Under the pieces are notes generated by a model. That model searched no databases. It was not told where the DNA came from and was given only the letters and a program-made list of their open reading frames with translations. A DNA stretch of 64,000 bases from CAMLJR01 sp964500675. Its GTDB lineage: Bacteria > Pseudomonadota > Gammaproteobacteria > Pseudomonadales > CAMLJR01. Below, piece after piece: positions 43,242-51,728 of this stretch. The stretch is taken from positions 372,001 through 436,000 of the forward strand of contig CAZCNY010000001.1 in assembly GCA_964500675.1 (NCBI GenBank), in the 5' to 3' direction. Within the stretch, counting starts at the first letter, position 1, and each line of letters begins with the position of its first letter. The translations under genes were made by a program, and so were the position numbers.

Positions 43242-43565
43242 ATGGCTTCTGTGACCTACATTGAACACAACGGCACCGAACACACAGTCGAGCTAGCGAA
43301 CGGCGATTCGCTGATGCAAGGCGCGCTCAATAACGCGATTGACGGAATTGTGGCCGAATGCGGCGGCGCGCTCTCCTGCGCGACCTGCCTCTGCTATGTC
43401 GATCCCGCCTGGACCGACAAGCTCGACCCCGCATCCGAGATGGAAACACAACTGCTGGAGTTTTCTCCTCACGGCGATAAGCCCGGCAGCCGCTTCAGCT
43501 GCCAGATCACCATCAGCGACAACCTGGACGGCTTGGTTGTGCGCCTGCCCGAAACCCAATTTTAG
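43242..43565 (+). CDS. 2Fe-2S ferredoxin (putidaredoxin/adrenodoxin type)
   Basis: A 107-residue vertebrate-type 2Fe-2S ferredoxin. Cluster ligands are C40, C46 and C49 in ECGGALSCATC and C87 in RFSCQI, the Cx5Cx2Cx37C pattern of putidaredoxin. It hands electrons one at a time from an NADH-dependent reductase to a P450. No reductase gene is in the window. It precedes the P450 by 59 bases, and GAGGAAA lies before ATG 43242, so the two are surely co-expressed. It might also serve the P450 at 14093, which has no ferredoxin nearby. Confidence 0.93.
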   Translation: MASVTYIEHNGTEHTVELANGDSLMQGALNNAIDGIVAECGGALSCATCLCYVDPAWTDKLDPASEMETQLLEFSPHGDKPGSRFSCQITISDNLDGLVVRLPETQF

Positions 43566-43624
43566 GACTCACGCTTAAACGCGACGCGCTCAGAGCAATT
43601 CGCAAAATTTCAGGAGTACGCAAG

Positions 43625-44872
43625 ATGGCAATCGACGCAACCAGACCCGTTCCGACCCAATACCCCCGCATAGCCGGTGTCGACAATATTCCAGCCCACG
43701 TTCCGAAAGAGCTGGTTCGCTCTGCGGGTCTTACCTTTGGCCCGGAATTTCTCGCGGCGCCGCACGCCTTCATGGCGAAGCTGCACGAAACCATGCCCCC
43801 CATCTATTACGACGCCAACAATATGATGAACGCGTGGCAATTGCTCAAACATGAAGATGCTTTTTTCATGTTGCGCCATCCGGAAATTTTTTCTAACGAG
43901 GGCGCGACCCCATTCCCGCGCGATCCCAACGATTACTTCTACTTCATTCCAATCGAAATCGATCCGCCGCACCACCGCAAATACCGCGCGATCCTCGAAC
44001 AACAGTTCTCCCCGCAGGGAGTGCTCAAACTCGAAAACAATATCCGCGCGCTGGCCAATGATTTGATTGATCAAGTTATCGACAAAGGCGAGTGCGAATT
44101 CACCGAAGATTTTGGCCGGCCGCTACCGGTATCGGTATTTCTCGACTTAATGGGTCTACCGCAGGAAAAGCGCGACACCTTCGTAAAATGGGCTGTCGAT
44201 CTTCTGCATTCGAACGATCGCGCCATCATGGCTGAATCGATGAAACTAATCACCGCCTACCTCAAGGAAGTCATCGCTGAGAAAACTGAGAGCCCGGATG
44301 ACAAAGTAATCAGCCGTATCGTGCATGCGGTCGTGGACGGCCGGCCGATGACGCCGCCGGAAATTTTCGGTTTCGTCGTGTTCTTGTTTATCGGCGGGCT
44401 CGACACTGTTTTCGCAACACTCAACAACATGTGGCTGTGGTTGGCCAACAATCCCGAGCGCCGCAAAGAAATGATCAACGATCCTGGCAATATCAACGCC
44501 CAGGTGGAGGAACTGCTGCGCGTTTGGTCGGTGACATTTTCAGGCCGCGTGTTGATCCAGGATTATGAGTTGCGCGGCGTGAAGATGAAAAAAGGCGAAC
44601 GCGTCACCGCCGTGCTGCCGGCCTGTAACTTTGATCCCGAAGTTTTCCCCAACCCGACCGCGGTGGATTTCCATCGACCGCGCAAGCCGATCCTCGCTTT
44701 CGCCGGCGGCGTCCACGCTTGCATGGGCGCACACCTCGCGCGCCTAGAAATCAAAGTAGGGCTACAGGAATGGTTGCGGCGGATTCCGGAGTTTTCGTTA
44801 AAGCCGGGCGCTGCGATCGAATACCGCCCCGGCGGCGTCGTCGGACCCGAACACGTGCCGCTCGTTTGGTAA
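43625..44872 (+). CDS. Cytochrome P450, P450cam (CYP101)-like
   Basis: A 415-residue soluble P450. Key motifs: I-helix FLFIGGLDTVFAT with D260-T261, ExxR as EELLRVW, and heme loop FAGGVHACMG (Cys366). The C-terminus EWLRRIPEFSLKPGAAIEYR and VPLVW closely follows camphor 5-monooxygenase (P450cam), as do GGLDTV and the pairing with a putidaredoxin-like ferredoxin. This points to hydroxylation of a compact, perhaps terpenoid substrate, although camphor itself is not demonstrated. AGGAG lies eight bases before ATG 43625. Its family differs from that of the P450 at 14093 (Cys352), so the organism has at least two systems. Confidence 0.93.
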   Translation: MAIDATRPVPTQYPRIAGVDNIPAHVPKELVRSAGLTFGPEFLAAPHAFMAKLHETMPPIYYDANNMMNAWQLLKHEDAFFMLRHPEIFSNEGATPFPRDPNDYFYFIPIEIDPPHHRKYRAILEQQFSPQGVLKLENNIRALANDLIDQVIDKGECEFTEDFGRPLPVSVFLDLMGLPQEKRDTFVKWAVDLLHSNDRAIMAESMKLITAYLKEVIAEKTESPDDKVISRIVHAVVDGRPMTPPEIFGFVVFLFIGGLDTVFATLNNMWLWLANNPERRKEMINDPGNINAQVEELLRVWSVTFSGRVLIQDYELRGVKMKKGERVTAVLPACNFDPEVFPNPTAVDFHRPRKPILAFAGGVHACMGAHLARLEIKVGLQEWLRRIPEFSLKPGAAIEYRPGGVVGPEHVPLVW

Positions 44873-44892
44873 CTTCAACCTATTCGTCCGCC

Positions 44893-44920
44893 ACACCCAA
44901 TGTAACGATGCATCGGGTGT
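44893..44920. other. Hairpin-forming inverted repeat after the P450 gene
   Basis: ACACCCAATG (44893-44902) and CATCGGGTGT (44911-44920) pair in nine of ten positions across an 8-base loop. No T-run follows, so it is not a classical terminator; it may stabilise mRNA or attenuate read-through into the hydroxylase gene. Confidence 0.4.
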
Positions 44921-44969
44921 AGCGAATTGATTCACGGAAAATCAAACTCTCTTGAAGGTGAGCTGTAAC

Positions 44970-45746
44970 TTGAATACCTCAACCATGCTTTCTTCCATCC
45001 TGGAACAGTACCACTGGCAATTGTCCCTCTATACGGGACTGGGGATTATGGCAACCGTCTTAATTGGCAAGAATCTTCTACGGTTGGTTCCCGCCTTTAA
45101 AGAAGCGCAAGACATGAATAAAGCAGTTGCCATCAAGAAGATGGAACGCCCAGTGTACGCGGCAAATCAACGATGGAATCGCTCGTGGAGCCTTGCTTAT
45201 CTGGTGGTTATATTCGGCTTGGTATTGCCATTCTGCCTTACATCCGAATCGCAGCCATGGTGGAAAATGTTGCTGGATATTTTCGTTATCTTGATGTTCT
45301 ACGACTTTTTCTACTACCTAACTCACCGCTTTCTGTTCCACGACAGCGGTACGTTCAAGGGCCCGCTGATCTGGATGCACGCGGTACATCACCAGCAACA
45401 TGATCCTTGCCGGTTAGACTCCAGTTATATCCATCCGCTTGAAGTTGCGATCGGGCTCGGACTTTACGTCGCTAGCATTTTCGTACTTTCACGCTTCATG
45501 GGACTCTTCCACGTAGGGACGATTATCATTACCTGGGTTGCTTTCTCTGAAATCAACCAGCACAACCATGATCGCTGGAAAGCCGATACATTCCCTTTTA
45601 AATACTTGAATTACACGTCAGTAATGCACCACAACCATCACGCTAAATTCACTGGCGGCAACTACGCAACCATTTCGTTGCTTTACGATTGGCTATTTGG
45701 CACCTACGACACCGGTAAAGGCTTCGGCAAAAATAAACAGCAGTAA
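44970..45746 (+). CDS. Fatty acid hydroxylase/sterol desaturase family membrane oxygenase (copy B)
   Basis: A 258-residue membrane di-iron enzyme, paralogue of the one at 6420-7226. Clusters HRFLFH, HAVHH, HNHD and HHNHH are conserved, and blocks such as CRLDSSYIHPLEVAIG and FTGGNYATISLLYDWLFG are near-identical. A TTG start at 44970 is proposed because GGTGAG lies seven bases upstream and the alignment with copy A begins there; ATG 44985 is the alternative. It follows the ferredoxin/P450 pair by 97 bases on the same strand. The association of the same hydroxylase with two separate oxidative modules suggests a shared lipid or terpenoid theme. Confidence 0.86.
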   Translation: MNTSTMLSSILEQYHWQLSLYTGLGIMATVLIGKNLLRLVPAFKEAQDMNKAVAIKKMERPVYAANQRWNRSWSLAYLVVIFGLVLPFCLTSESQPWWKMLLDIFVILMFYDFFYYLTHRFLFHDSGTFKGPLIWMHAVHHQQHDPCRLDSSYIHPLEVAIGLGLYVASIFVLSRFMGLFHVGTIIITWVAFSEINQHNHDRWKADTFPFKYLNYTSVMHHNHHAKFTGGNYATISLLYDWLFGTYDTGKGFGKNKQQ

Positions 45747-45788
45747 TCGGAGTCAGCGAAGACAGCGTGCGAACCTTGAAACTATCGG

Positions 45789-47045
45789 TTAGAGCTTTCG
45801 ATCGATTTTTAACGCGATCTTCTGCATTGCATCGGAAACGGTCAGCGGCGCGCTGTTGCCTTCAAGATCACCCGGCTCGCCGCGCACCTGCCCCGATGCG
45901 GTAATCCGCGCAAAAATCTGCACCTGTTTGGTACTCGATAAATCCATGCCAGGCGCCATCGCCATGCTGTTATCGAGCGTCACTTCCAACGGCAACTTGG
46001 ACGGATCGAGCCGCGCCACTGCGAGCGGCATCGGCGGCCCATCGACCGCTTTCGCAAATACAAACAAAGTGCCGCCAACTGGTCGCGCTGTACCTAACTC
46101 GTTAGACAGCGACACCGACACCACAAATTTCGGCCCAGGAAAGCCATCCGGTCCGAGTTGCTGCTCGGCTTGCTTGATACCCTGCTCGATCATCGTCCGA
46201 CTCGACGAAGCCGGCGGCAACATTCGCAACAAATGCCGCCAATGCATAATCGCCTGCACAAAATCCTTGCGCTCGAACGCAGCGATGCCGAGCAAGCCGA
46301 GCGCAGTGGTCTGATTGGGATCGAGCTGCAACGCGTGTTGTGCCTGCGCCACCACTTCAGGGGTTAATTGCCGATTCGAAGCGAGGTAAAGCGCCTGCGA
46401 ATACTGCGCAGCGATGCTTGCATCTTCGGGAAATTTTTTGAGTATCAAACCGAATTGTTCCGCAGCGGCACCGTAACGCTGAAACTCCATATCGAGCTGC
46501 GCGAGCATAAAACGGCGGCGGCCATCGCTATCGTCGCGCTGAACGAGATTATGCTCGAGCGCTACGCGCAATTTGTCGAGTATTTCGCGATTATCATTGC
46601 CCGCTTGAATGTCACGCTCGCTTTGCTCGAGCAGTTGCTGAATGCGCCAATCGGCCCAATCGCCCGAATAAAAATAAAACACCCCGGCGAAAATCGGTGC
46701 GATCAGCGCGAATGCTATCAGCAGCGCACGACCGCGATTTTGCGGCGACGCTGTCGCACGCTTCGCAGCTTCTTGCGCATTGATTTCGTGCGCACCAGTT
46801 TCCTGCAAGAGACGGCGCTGCTGTTCGAGCACGAGCTGGCGATATTCCTCGGCGCTCATCGCGCCAGCTTTAAAATCGCTTTCGATTTCGGCGAGTCGCG
46901 TTTTGGTAAAACCGATAACGGCAGTGCGCCGATCAGTGCGCGTCGCTGAACGCAAAAACCATGGTGCCAGCACCGCCAGCATCGCGAGTACACAGAGCAG
47001 CGCGGCCCCCGCCCAAAAACTCACGTCCGTTCCCCAGAAACTCAC
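45789..47045 (-). CDS. ccmI: Cytochrome c maturation protein CcmI
   Basis: A 418-residue inner-membrane protein of heme ligation. Two membrane helices are visible (FWAGAALLCVLAMLAVLAPW near the start; ALLIAFALIAPIFAGVFYFY about residue 107), followed by a periplasmic TPR region (QYSQALYLASNRQLTPEVVA, ALGLLGIAAFERKDF) that holds apocytochrome c. The C-terminal part (EVTLDNSMAMAPGMDLSS) is the CcmI domain that binds apocytochromes. It overlaps ccmH by four bases and ends the ccm operon. Confidence 0.93.
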   Translation of the reverse strand: MSFWGTDVSFWAGAALLCVLAMLAVLAPWFLRSATRTDRRTAVIGFTKTRLAEIESDFKAGAMSAEEYRQLVLEQQRRLLQETGAHEINAQEAAKRATASPQNRGRALLIAFALIAPIFAGVFYFYSGDWADWRIQQLLEQSERDIQAGNDNREILDKLRVALEHNLVQRDDSDGRRRFMLAQLDMEFQRYGAAAEQFGLILKKFPEDASIAAQYSQALYLASNRQLTPEVVAQAQHALQLDPNQTTALGLLGIAAFERKDFVQAIMHWRHLLRMLPPASSSRTMIEQGIKQAEQQLGPDGFPGPKFVVSVSLSNELGTARPVGGTLFVFAKAVDGPPMPLAVARLDPSKLPLEVTLDNSMAMAPGMDLSSTKQVQIFARITASGQVRGEPGDLEGNSAPLTVSDAMQKIALKIDRKL

Positions 47046-47524
47046 AAATGGTTTGCTCCGGAATCGTTGATTTCGTTATTCAGTAATTGCCGAAGCTTCG
47101 CCTGCTCTTCCGCGGACAATTCAGGCGAAACTTTCGCGGCGGCGCGGCGGCGCGCGACATTGATCAACACCACGATACCGACAAACAAAAATGCGGCAGG
47201 CGCCAACCACAACGCGGCGGTTTTTTTATCGAACGGCGGATCGTAGAGAATGAATTCGCCATAGCGCGACACCATGTAATCGGTGATCTCGCGATCGGAT
47301 TTACCCTCTTTGAGTAATCGCTGCAATTCGTGACGCAAATCCTTCGCGATCGGCGCATCGGAGCCCGCCAGATTTTGATTCTGACATTTCGGGCAGCGCA
47401 TATCCTCGATGAAATGCTGATAACGCTCGCGCTGTGTTTCGTTGTCGAATTGATACGGGTCGATCGCCGCATGCGCTTGCGCACACGCGAGCGCGATGAA
47501 AAAGAAAAGACCGAGACCGCGCAT
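47042..47524 (-). CDS. ccmH: Cytochrome c maturation protein CcmH
   Basis: A 160-residue membrane-anchored thioredoxin-like reductant of apocytochrome c. It has a signal peptide (GLFFFIALACAQAHA), the family motif RCPKCQNQ with C44 and C47, DLRHELQRLLKEGKSDREI, and a C-terminal helix (ALWLAPAAFLFVGIVVLINV). It reduces the CXXCH cysteines before heme attachment. The start lies three bases past the ccmG stop. Length is normal for a CcmH without fused CcmI. Confidence 0.95.
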   Translation of the reverse strand: MRGLGLFFFIALACAQAHAAIDPYQFDNETQRERYQHFIEDMRCPKCQNQNLAGSDAPIAKDLRHELQRLLKEGKSDREITDYMVSRYGEFILYDPPFDKKTAALWLAPAAFLFVGIVVLINVARRRAAAKVSPELSAEEQAKLRQLLNNEINDSGANHL

Positions 47525-47527
47525 CGT

Positions 47528-48100
47528 TCAGCTGCCCGCACCCGCGCTCGTTAATTTATCGAGCAGCGGTTTAAAGGTCTCATCCCATACACGCTGATCG
47601 ATCGGACCCTGATAGCGTAAACGCACAATACCTTTGCGATCGACGACGTAGGTTTCTGGCGCGCCCGTCACACCGAGATCGAGTCCGAGATTACCGGCGC
47701 GATCATCGAGCACCGCAATATACGGATTGCCTTTTTCGCTTAACCACTGCTGCGCCTTATCGGGTTCATCCTTGTAATCGACACCGAGTATCGCCACGCC
47801 CCTCTGGGCAAGCTTAACGAGATAAGGATGTTCATACGCACACGACGGACACCACGTAGCCCATACATTGACGAGCGCAACCTGATTTTTTAGCAGCGGA
47901 GTTTTGAGTACGGCGTTGGTTACCGTCGCGCCGTTTTGCAGGTTGGGCAACTGAAACGCAGGCATTGGCTTGTCGAGCAACGCGGACGGCATGTTTTCAG
48001 GGTTGTAATCGCCGCTGCCGATCTGTTTTTGCACGACGAAAAAAAACAGCGCGAGCACAGCAAATATAATCAAAGGAATAAATAATTTGAGACGCTGCAT
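47528..48100 (-). CDS. ccmG: Thiol:disulfide oxidoreductase CcmG/DsbE
   Basis: A 190-residue membrane-tethered thioredoxin-fold protein. N-terminal helix LFIPLIIFAVLALFFFVV, then thioredoxin active site WATWCPSCAYEHP (C84, C87), VTGAPETYVVDRKG with the cis-proline, and IDQRVWDETFKPLL. It keeps apocytochrome c or CcmH reduced. The start is ATG 48100, with GAGAA upstream; the frame is open further but that region belongs to ccmF. Confidence 0.95.
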   Translation of the reverse strand: MQRLKLFIPLIIFAVLALFFFVVQKQIGSGDYNPENMPSALLDKPMPAFQLPNLQNGATVTNAVLKTPLLKNQVALVNVWATWCPSCAYEHPYLVKLAQRGVAILGVDYKDEPDKAQQWLSEKGNPYIAVLDDRAGNLGLDLGVTGAPETYVVDRKGIVRLRYQGPIDQRVWDETFKPLLDKLTSAGAGS

Positions 48101-48114
48101 AATGTTCTCTTTTT

Positions 48115-50091
48115 TTAGACGGCAGTTGCTACGGCATCGGCGGTAACCGCCACTCGCCGCGATAGACGATAGCGTTTGTCGCCGGCAGCGATCGCGCCGC
48201 CAACGCCCATCAAAAATCCGCCGAACCAAATCCAGCGCACGAACGGTTTCAAATGTATGCGTACCGCCCACGCGCCGTTTTCAAGCGGTTCGCCAAGCGC
48301 GACATACACATCGCGAAATACGCCGGCATCGATCGAGGCCTCGGTCATCATCTGATCGCGACGCGCGTTGTAGCGGCGTTTTTCCGGATGCAATTCGGCA
48401 ACTGGTTTGCCGTCGCGGGACACCGCAATCAGGCCGCGTTCGGCGATGTAATTCGGACCGCGCATAGGCTCGGTGCCCGAAAATAAAAAATCATAGCCAG
48501 CGAATTGCACGTGCTCGCCAACCGCCATACGCAAATCGCGCTCCTGCGTGTACGCGCTCGTAAGACCGACACCGATCACGGCGACAGCGAAACCGATATG
48601 CGCGATCAGCATGCCGTAGTACGAAGGCGTTAAACGGCGCAATCCGCTGATTGCGCCGGATGCATTGCGCAACTTGCTGCGCAGATCGACCAGCGTAGCG
48701 AGCACAACCCACATCGCGAGACACACGGTCAACACCACGCCCCAATGAAATTGGCCGTTGTATGCAAATGGAAAAATGACGCCGACCAATACGCTCGCGA
48801 TCGCGGCGGGCAACAATCGCCGCCACATATCGTGCGCCCGATTATTTTTCCAATTGTTGCTCGGGCCGACGCCGAGAAAAACCAACAACATCGACATGAG
48901 CGGCACGAACACCGCGTTGAAATACGGCGGCCCTACCGAATATTTGCCGAGATGCAAGGCATCGACAACCAGCGGAAATAGCGTGCCGCACAACACGCTC
49001 AGCGCCGCTGCAAGCAACAAGATATTATTGAGCAGCAAAAATATTTCGCGCGACAACCAGCCATATTGAGCGCTGCTCAACACCACAGGCGCGCGCAGCG
49101 CATACAATGTGAGCGAGCTGCCGATGACGACGGCGAGAAACGCGAGAATGAAAATACCGCGCGAGGGATCAGCGGCGAATGAATGCACCGACGTGAGCAC
49201 GCCCGAACGCACGAGAAATGTTCCGAGCAAGCTCAGCGAAAATGCGAAAATTGCGAGCAGCACTGTCCAGCTTTTAAACGCACCGCGTTTATCGGTAACC
49301 GCGAGCGAGTGCACGAGCGCCGTGCCGACCAGCCACGGCATGAATGACGCGTTTTCGACCGGGTCCCAAAACCACCAGCCGCCCCATCCCAATACCGAAT
49401 AGGCCCACCAGCTGCCAAGCGTGATGCCGAAACTCAAAAACATCCACGCGATATTGCTCCACGGCCGCGACCAGCGCGCCCAGGCCGCGTCGAGTTGGCC
49501 GCTCCACAACGCGGCAATCGCAAATGCAAACGCAACGGAAAAGCCGACGTAACCGAAATACAACATGGGCGGATGAATCACCATGCCGGGATCTTGCAGC
49601 AGCGGGTTCAAATCTGAACCTTCGCTCGGCGGATTCGGCAATAACCGCGCAAACGGATTTGAAGTGATGAGCATGAACAGCAAAAAGCCGATCGCGATCG
49701 CGCCCATCACGACAAGCACACGCGCGAGCATATCGAGCGGTAATTGCCGGCTGAAAATTGCGACGGCCACGGCCCACAGCGATAAAATCCACACCCACAG
49801 CAACAGCGAACCTTCGTGTCCGCCCCACACCGCCGCGAATTTATAGAACCACGGTAATTCGGAATTCGATTGCGACGAGACAATCGCGACGGAGAAATCG
49901 TCGGTTAAAAACGCATGCGCCAATACCGCGAATGCGATCGTCAGCATCACGCACAAACCGACTGCCAGCGGCCGCGCCGATTGCAACAAAATTTCGTTGC
50001 GGCGAAATACGCCGATGGTGGGCAACACGACCAGCGACAACGCGAGAAACAATGCGAGGATAAGTGCGAAGTGGCCAAGTTCTGGTGTCAT
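48115..50091 (-). CDS. ccmF: Heme lyase subunit CcmF
   Basis: A 658-residue polytopic membrane protein. It carries the tryptophan-rich WWD signature (GGWWFWDPVENASFMPW), WGGHEGSLLLWVWILSLW near residue 90, and conserved histidines in periplasmic loops. With CcmH and CcmI it ligates heme from holo-CcmE to apocytochrome c. Many membrane helices are apparent (ALILALFLALSLVVLPTIG, FILAFLAVVIGSSLTLYAL). Length and order are standard. The gene follows ccmE by 36 bases. Confidence 0.96.
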   Translation of the reverse strand: MTPELGHFALILALFLALSLVVLPTIGVFRRNEILLQSARPLAVGLCVMLTIAFAVLAHAFLTDDFSVAIVSSQSNSELPWFYKFAAVWGGHEGSLLLWVWILSLWAVAVAIFSRQLPLDMLARVLVVMGAIAIGFLLFMLITSNPFARLLPNPPSEGSDLNPLLQDPGMVIHPPMLYFGYVGFSVAFAFAIAALWSGQLDAAWARWSRPWSNIAWMFLSFGITLGSWWAYSVLGWGGWWFWDPVENASFMPWLVGTALVHSLAVTDKRGAFKSWTVLLAIFAFSLSLLGTFLVRSGVLTSVHSFAADPSRGIFILAFLAVVIGSSLTLYALRAPVVLSSAQYGWLSREIFLLLNNILLLAAALSVLCGTLFPLVVDALHLGKYSVGPPYFNAVFVPLMSMLLVFLGVGPSNNWKNNRAHDMWRRLLPAAIASVLVGVIFPFAYNGQFHWGVVLTVCLAMWVVLATLVDLRSKLRNASGAISGLRRLTPSYYGMLIAHIGFAVAVIGVGLTSAYTQERDLRMAVGEHVQFAGYDFLFSGTEPMRGPNYIAERGLIAVSRDGKPVAELHPEKRRYNARRDQMMTEASIDAGVFRDVYVALGEPLENGAWAVRIHLKPFVRWIWFGGFLMGVGGAIAAGDKRYRLSRRVAVTADAVATAV

Positions 50092-50127
50092 TTAATTCTC
50101 GGAATACAGCTCTCGGAATACAATCGA

Positions 50128-50601
50128 TCAATTCTCAGCTGTTGTAGAGTTAGACAACGACGAAGGGTTGGGCGACGCCGGCGGTTTAGCCAGCGAATCC
50201 TTCACTTCCGGCGGCATGTATTTTTCATCGTGTTTTGCCAACACTTCGTTCGCCTGAAATACGCCGTTGGCATCGAGTACACCGTTCGCTACCACGCCCT
50301 GCCCTTCGGCAAATAAATCGGGCAGGATACCGGTGTATTCGACTTTCACGTTGGATTTAAAATCGGTAATCGTGAACGCGACTTTCAAACTGTTCGGATC
50401 GCGTTGCAAACTGCCCTTAACCACCATGCCGCCCGCGCGAATTTTTTTACCGATCGGCACTTTGCCCGACGCAATCTCCGCGGGCGGATAAAATAGATTG
50501 ATATTTTCGCGCATCGCGTAGGCCGTTAACCCCACCGCGCTCGCGGCGCCGATCAATACGAGTAAGACGATAAACAAACGCTGACGGCGAATCGGATGCA
50601 T
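50128..50601 (-). CDS. ccmE: Heme chaperone CcmE
   Basis: A 157-residue periplasmic heme chaperone anchored by an N-terminal helix (RLFIVLLVLIGAASAVGLTA). The covalent heme-binding histidine is H124 in LAKHDEKYMPPEV, with Y128 nearby as the usual axial ligand. It takes heme from CcmC and passes it to CcmF. ATG 50601 overlaps no neighbour and lies just ahead of the ccmD stop (50609). The C-terminal tail is Ser/Pro/Asn-rich and disordered. Confidence 0.96.
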   Translation of the reverse strand: MHPIRRQRLFIVLLVLIGAASAVGLTAYAMRENINLFYPPAEIASGKVPIGKKIRAGGMVVKGSLQRDPNSLKVAFTITDFKSNVKVEYTGILPDLFAEGQGVVANGVLDANGVFQANEVLAKHDEKYMPPEVKDSLAKPPASPNPSSLSNSTTAEN

Positions 50602-50608
50602 AGAGCTC

Positions 50609-50806
50609 TCAAACGGAAACAGCAGAATGCGCACGCGCGGCGCGGCGCTGCTCGCCCGCGCGCACCTCGGCAATAATACGGCGGCTGCGCTGCAACGGCA
50701 CGATGATGATCACGATGAGTGTGACCACGCCGATACCATACGCGCTCCACACGTAAGGCCCGTGCCCACCCATCTGCCACAGTGCGGCCAGCGAATCGAA
50801 TTGCAT
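50609..50806 (-). CDS. ccmD: Heme exporter protein CcmD
   Basis: A 65-residue single-helix membrane protein. MGGHGPYVWSAYGIGVVTLI is the typical CcmD start; the helix is followed by a basic, Arg-rich cytoplasmic tail (QRSRRIIAEVRAGEQRRAAR). It helps release holo-CcmE from the CcmABC complex. It lies between ccmC (7 bases) and ccmE. Confidence 0.92.
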   Translation of the reverse strand: MQFDSLAALWQMGGHGPYVWSAYGIGVVTLIVIIIVPLQRSRRIIAEVRAGEQRRAARAHSAVSV

Positions 50807-50813
50807 TAAACCC

Positions 50814-51575
50814 TCACTCTTTCGTCACAGGTAGCGCGATCAGCTCCCGCACCCATTGCGTGTTGCGCTCGCGCTGCAAAATTTCGCTGCGCATCGCCAG
50901 CACCAGCGCAAGCGCATAAAAACAGTAAAAACCGAAAATCATGATCACGAGCGGGTGCAGCATCGAGGGCGCCATCGTACTCTTGCCCATGATTTTAAGC
51001 GTCGCCGGTTGATGCAGACTAAACCACCAGTTCACAGACCAGTAAATGATTGGAATGTTCACCACGCCGACGATACTCAAGACCGCGCAGGCCCGCGCAG
51101 CAGCCTGCTTGTTTTCGAAGGCTTCGTAGAGCGCGATCACGCCCATATACAGGAAAAATAGCACGAGCACCGACGTGATGCGCGCGTCCCAAACCCACCA
51201 TGTGCCCCATGTCGGCTTACCCCAGATCGAGCCTGTCACGAGCGCCAGAAATGTCAACGCGGCACCGATCGGCGCGGCGCATTTCATCGCAACCTCAGCG
51301 AGCTTCATGCGCCAGATAAGACTGATTGCCCCCGCAATTGCCATCAACACATAGCCCGCCATGGCCAGCATCGACGCCGGTACGTGAATATAAATAATGC
51401 GAAAACTGTTGCCCTGGCGAAAATCCTGCGGTGCGTACAGCAGACCCCACACCGTTCCTGCAATCAATAGCACGCTCGATAACAGCGCTAGCCACGGCAA
51501 CCACTTGCCGCTGATTTGATAAAACCAGCGCGGCGAACCGAGTTTATGCCAGAGAGAGCGGAGCCATGACCACAT
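50814..51575 (-). CDS. ccmC: Heme transporter/handling protein CcmC
   Basis: A 253-residue six-helix membrane protein with the tryptophan-rich motif WGTWWVWDARITSVLVLFF and histidines in IYIHVPASMLA and SMLHPLVIMI that bind heme. It loads heme onto CcmE. Unlike the rest of the operon, it is separated from ccmB by 153 bases, which hold an 18-bp tandem repeat abutting its ATG and a possible -10 box. No clear Shine-Dalgarno is seen before ATG 51575. Confidence 0.95.
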   Translation of the reverse strand: MWSWLRSLWHKLGSPRWFYQISGKWLPWLALLSSVLLIAGTVWGLLYAPQDFRQGNSFRIIYIHVPASMLAMAGYVLMAIAGAISLIWRMKLAEVAMKCAAPIGAALTFLALVTGSIWGKPTWGTWWVWDARITSVLVLFFLYMGVIALYEAFENKQAAARACAVLSIVGVVNIPIIYWSVNWWFSLHQPATLKIMGKSTMAPSMLHPLVIMIFGFYCFYALALVLAMRSEILQRERNTQWVRELIALPVTKE

Positions 51576-51647
51576 CGTTTAAGACAACTCAAAAATTTAA
51601 AACAACTCGGAGATTTAAAGCACCACAGAAATATAAAGCAACGCAGA
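51576..51647. repeat. 18-bp imperfect tandem repeat (four units) in the ccmB-ccmC space
   Basis: Units on the plus strand: CGTTTAAGACAACTCAAA, AATTTAAAACAACTCGGA, GATTTAAAGCACCACAGA and AATATAAAGCAACGCAGA; a degraded fifth may follow. The array starts at the base next to the ccmC start codon and forms its 5' leader on minus. AT-rich cores (TTTAAA) alternate with CAAC-like ends. Copy number could vary between strains and affect ccmC translation. Confidence 0.65.
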
Positions 51648-51680
51648 AATTCATCAGAACCCAACACGAGTCGGGGCGGC

Positions 51681-51686
51681 ATTATA
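51681..51686 (-). promoter_or_regulatory. Candidate -10 box of an internal ccmC promoter
   Basis: The minus strand has GGCTATAAT (TATAAT at 51686-51681), an extended-looking -10 about 105 bases before ccmC, in the only sizeable gap of the ccm operon. No good -35 is visible at 16-18 bases. Confidence 0.35.
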
Positions 51687-51728
51687 GCCGAAGCGCGCCA
51701 CCTCTCGCAGCGCGCCTTTTCACATAAG

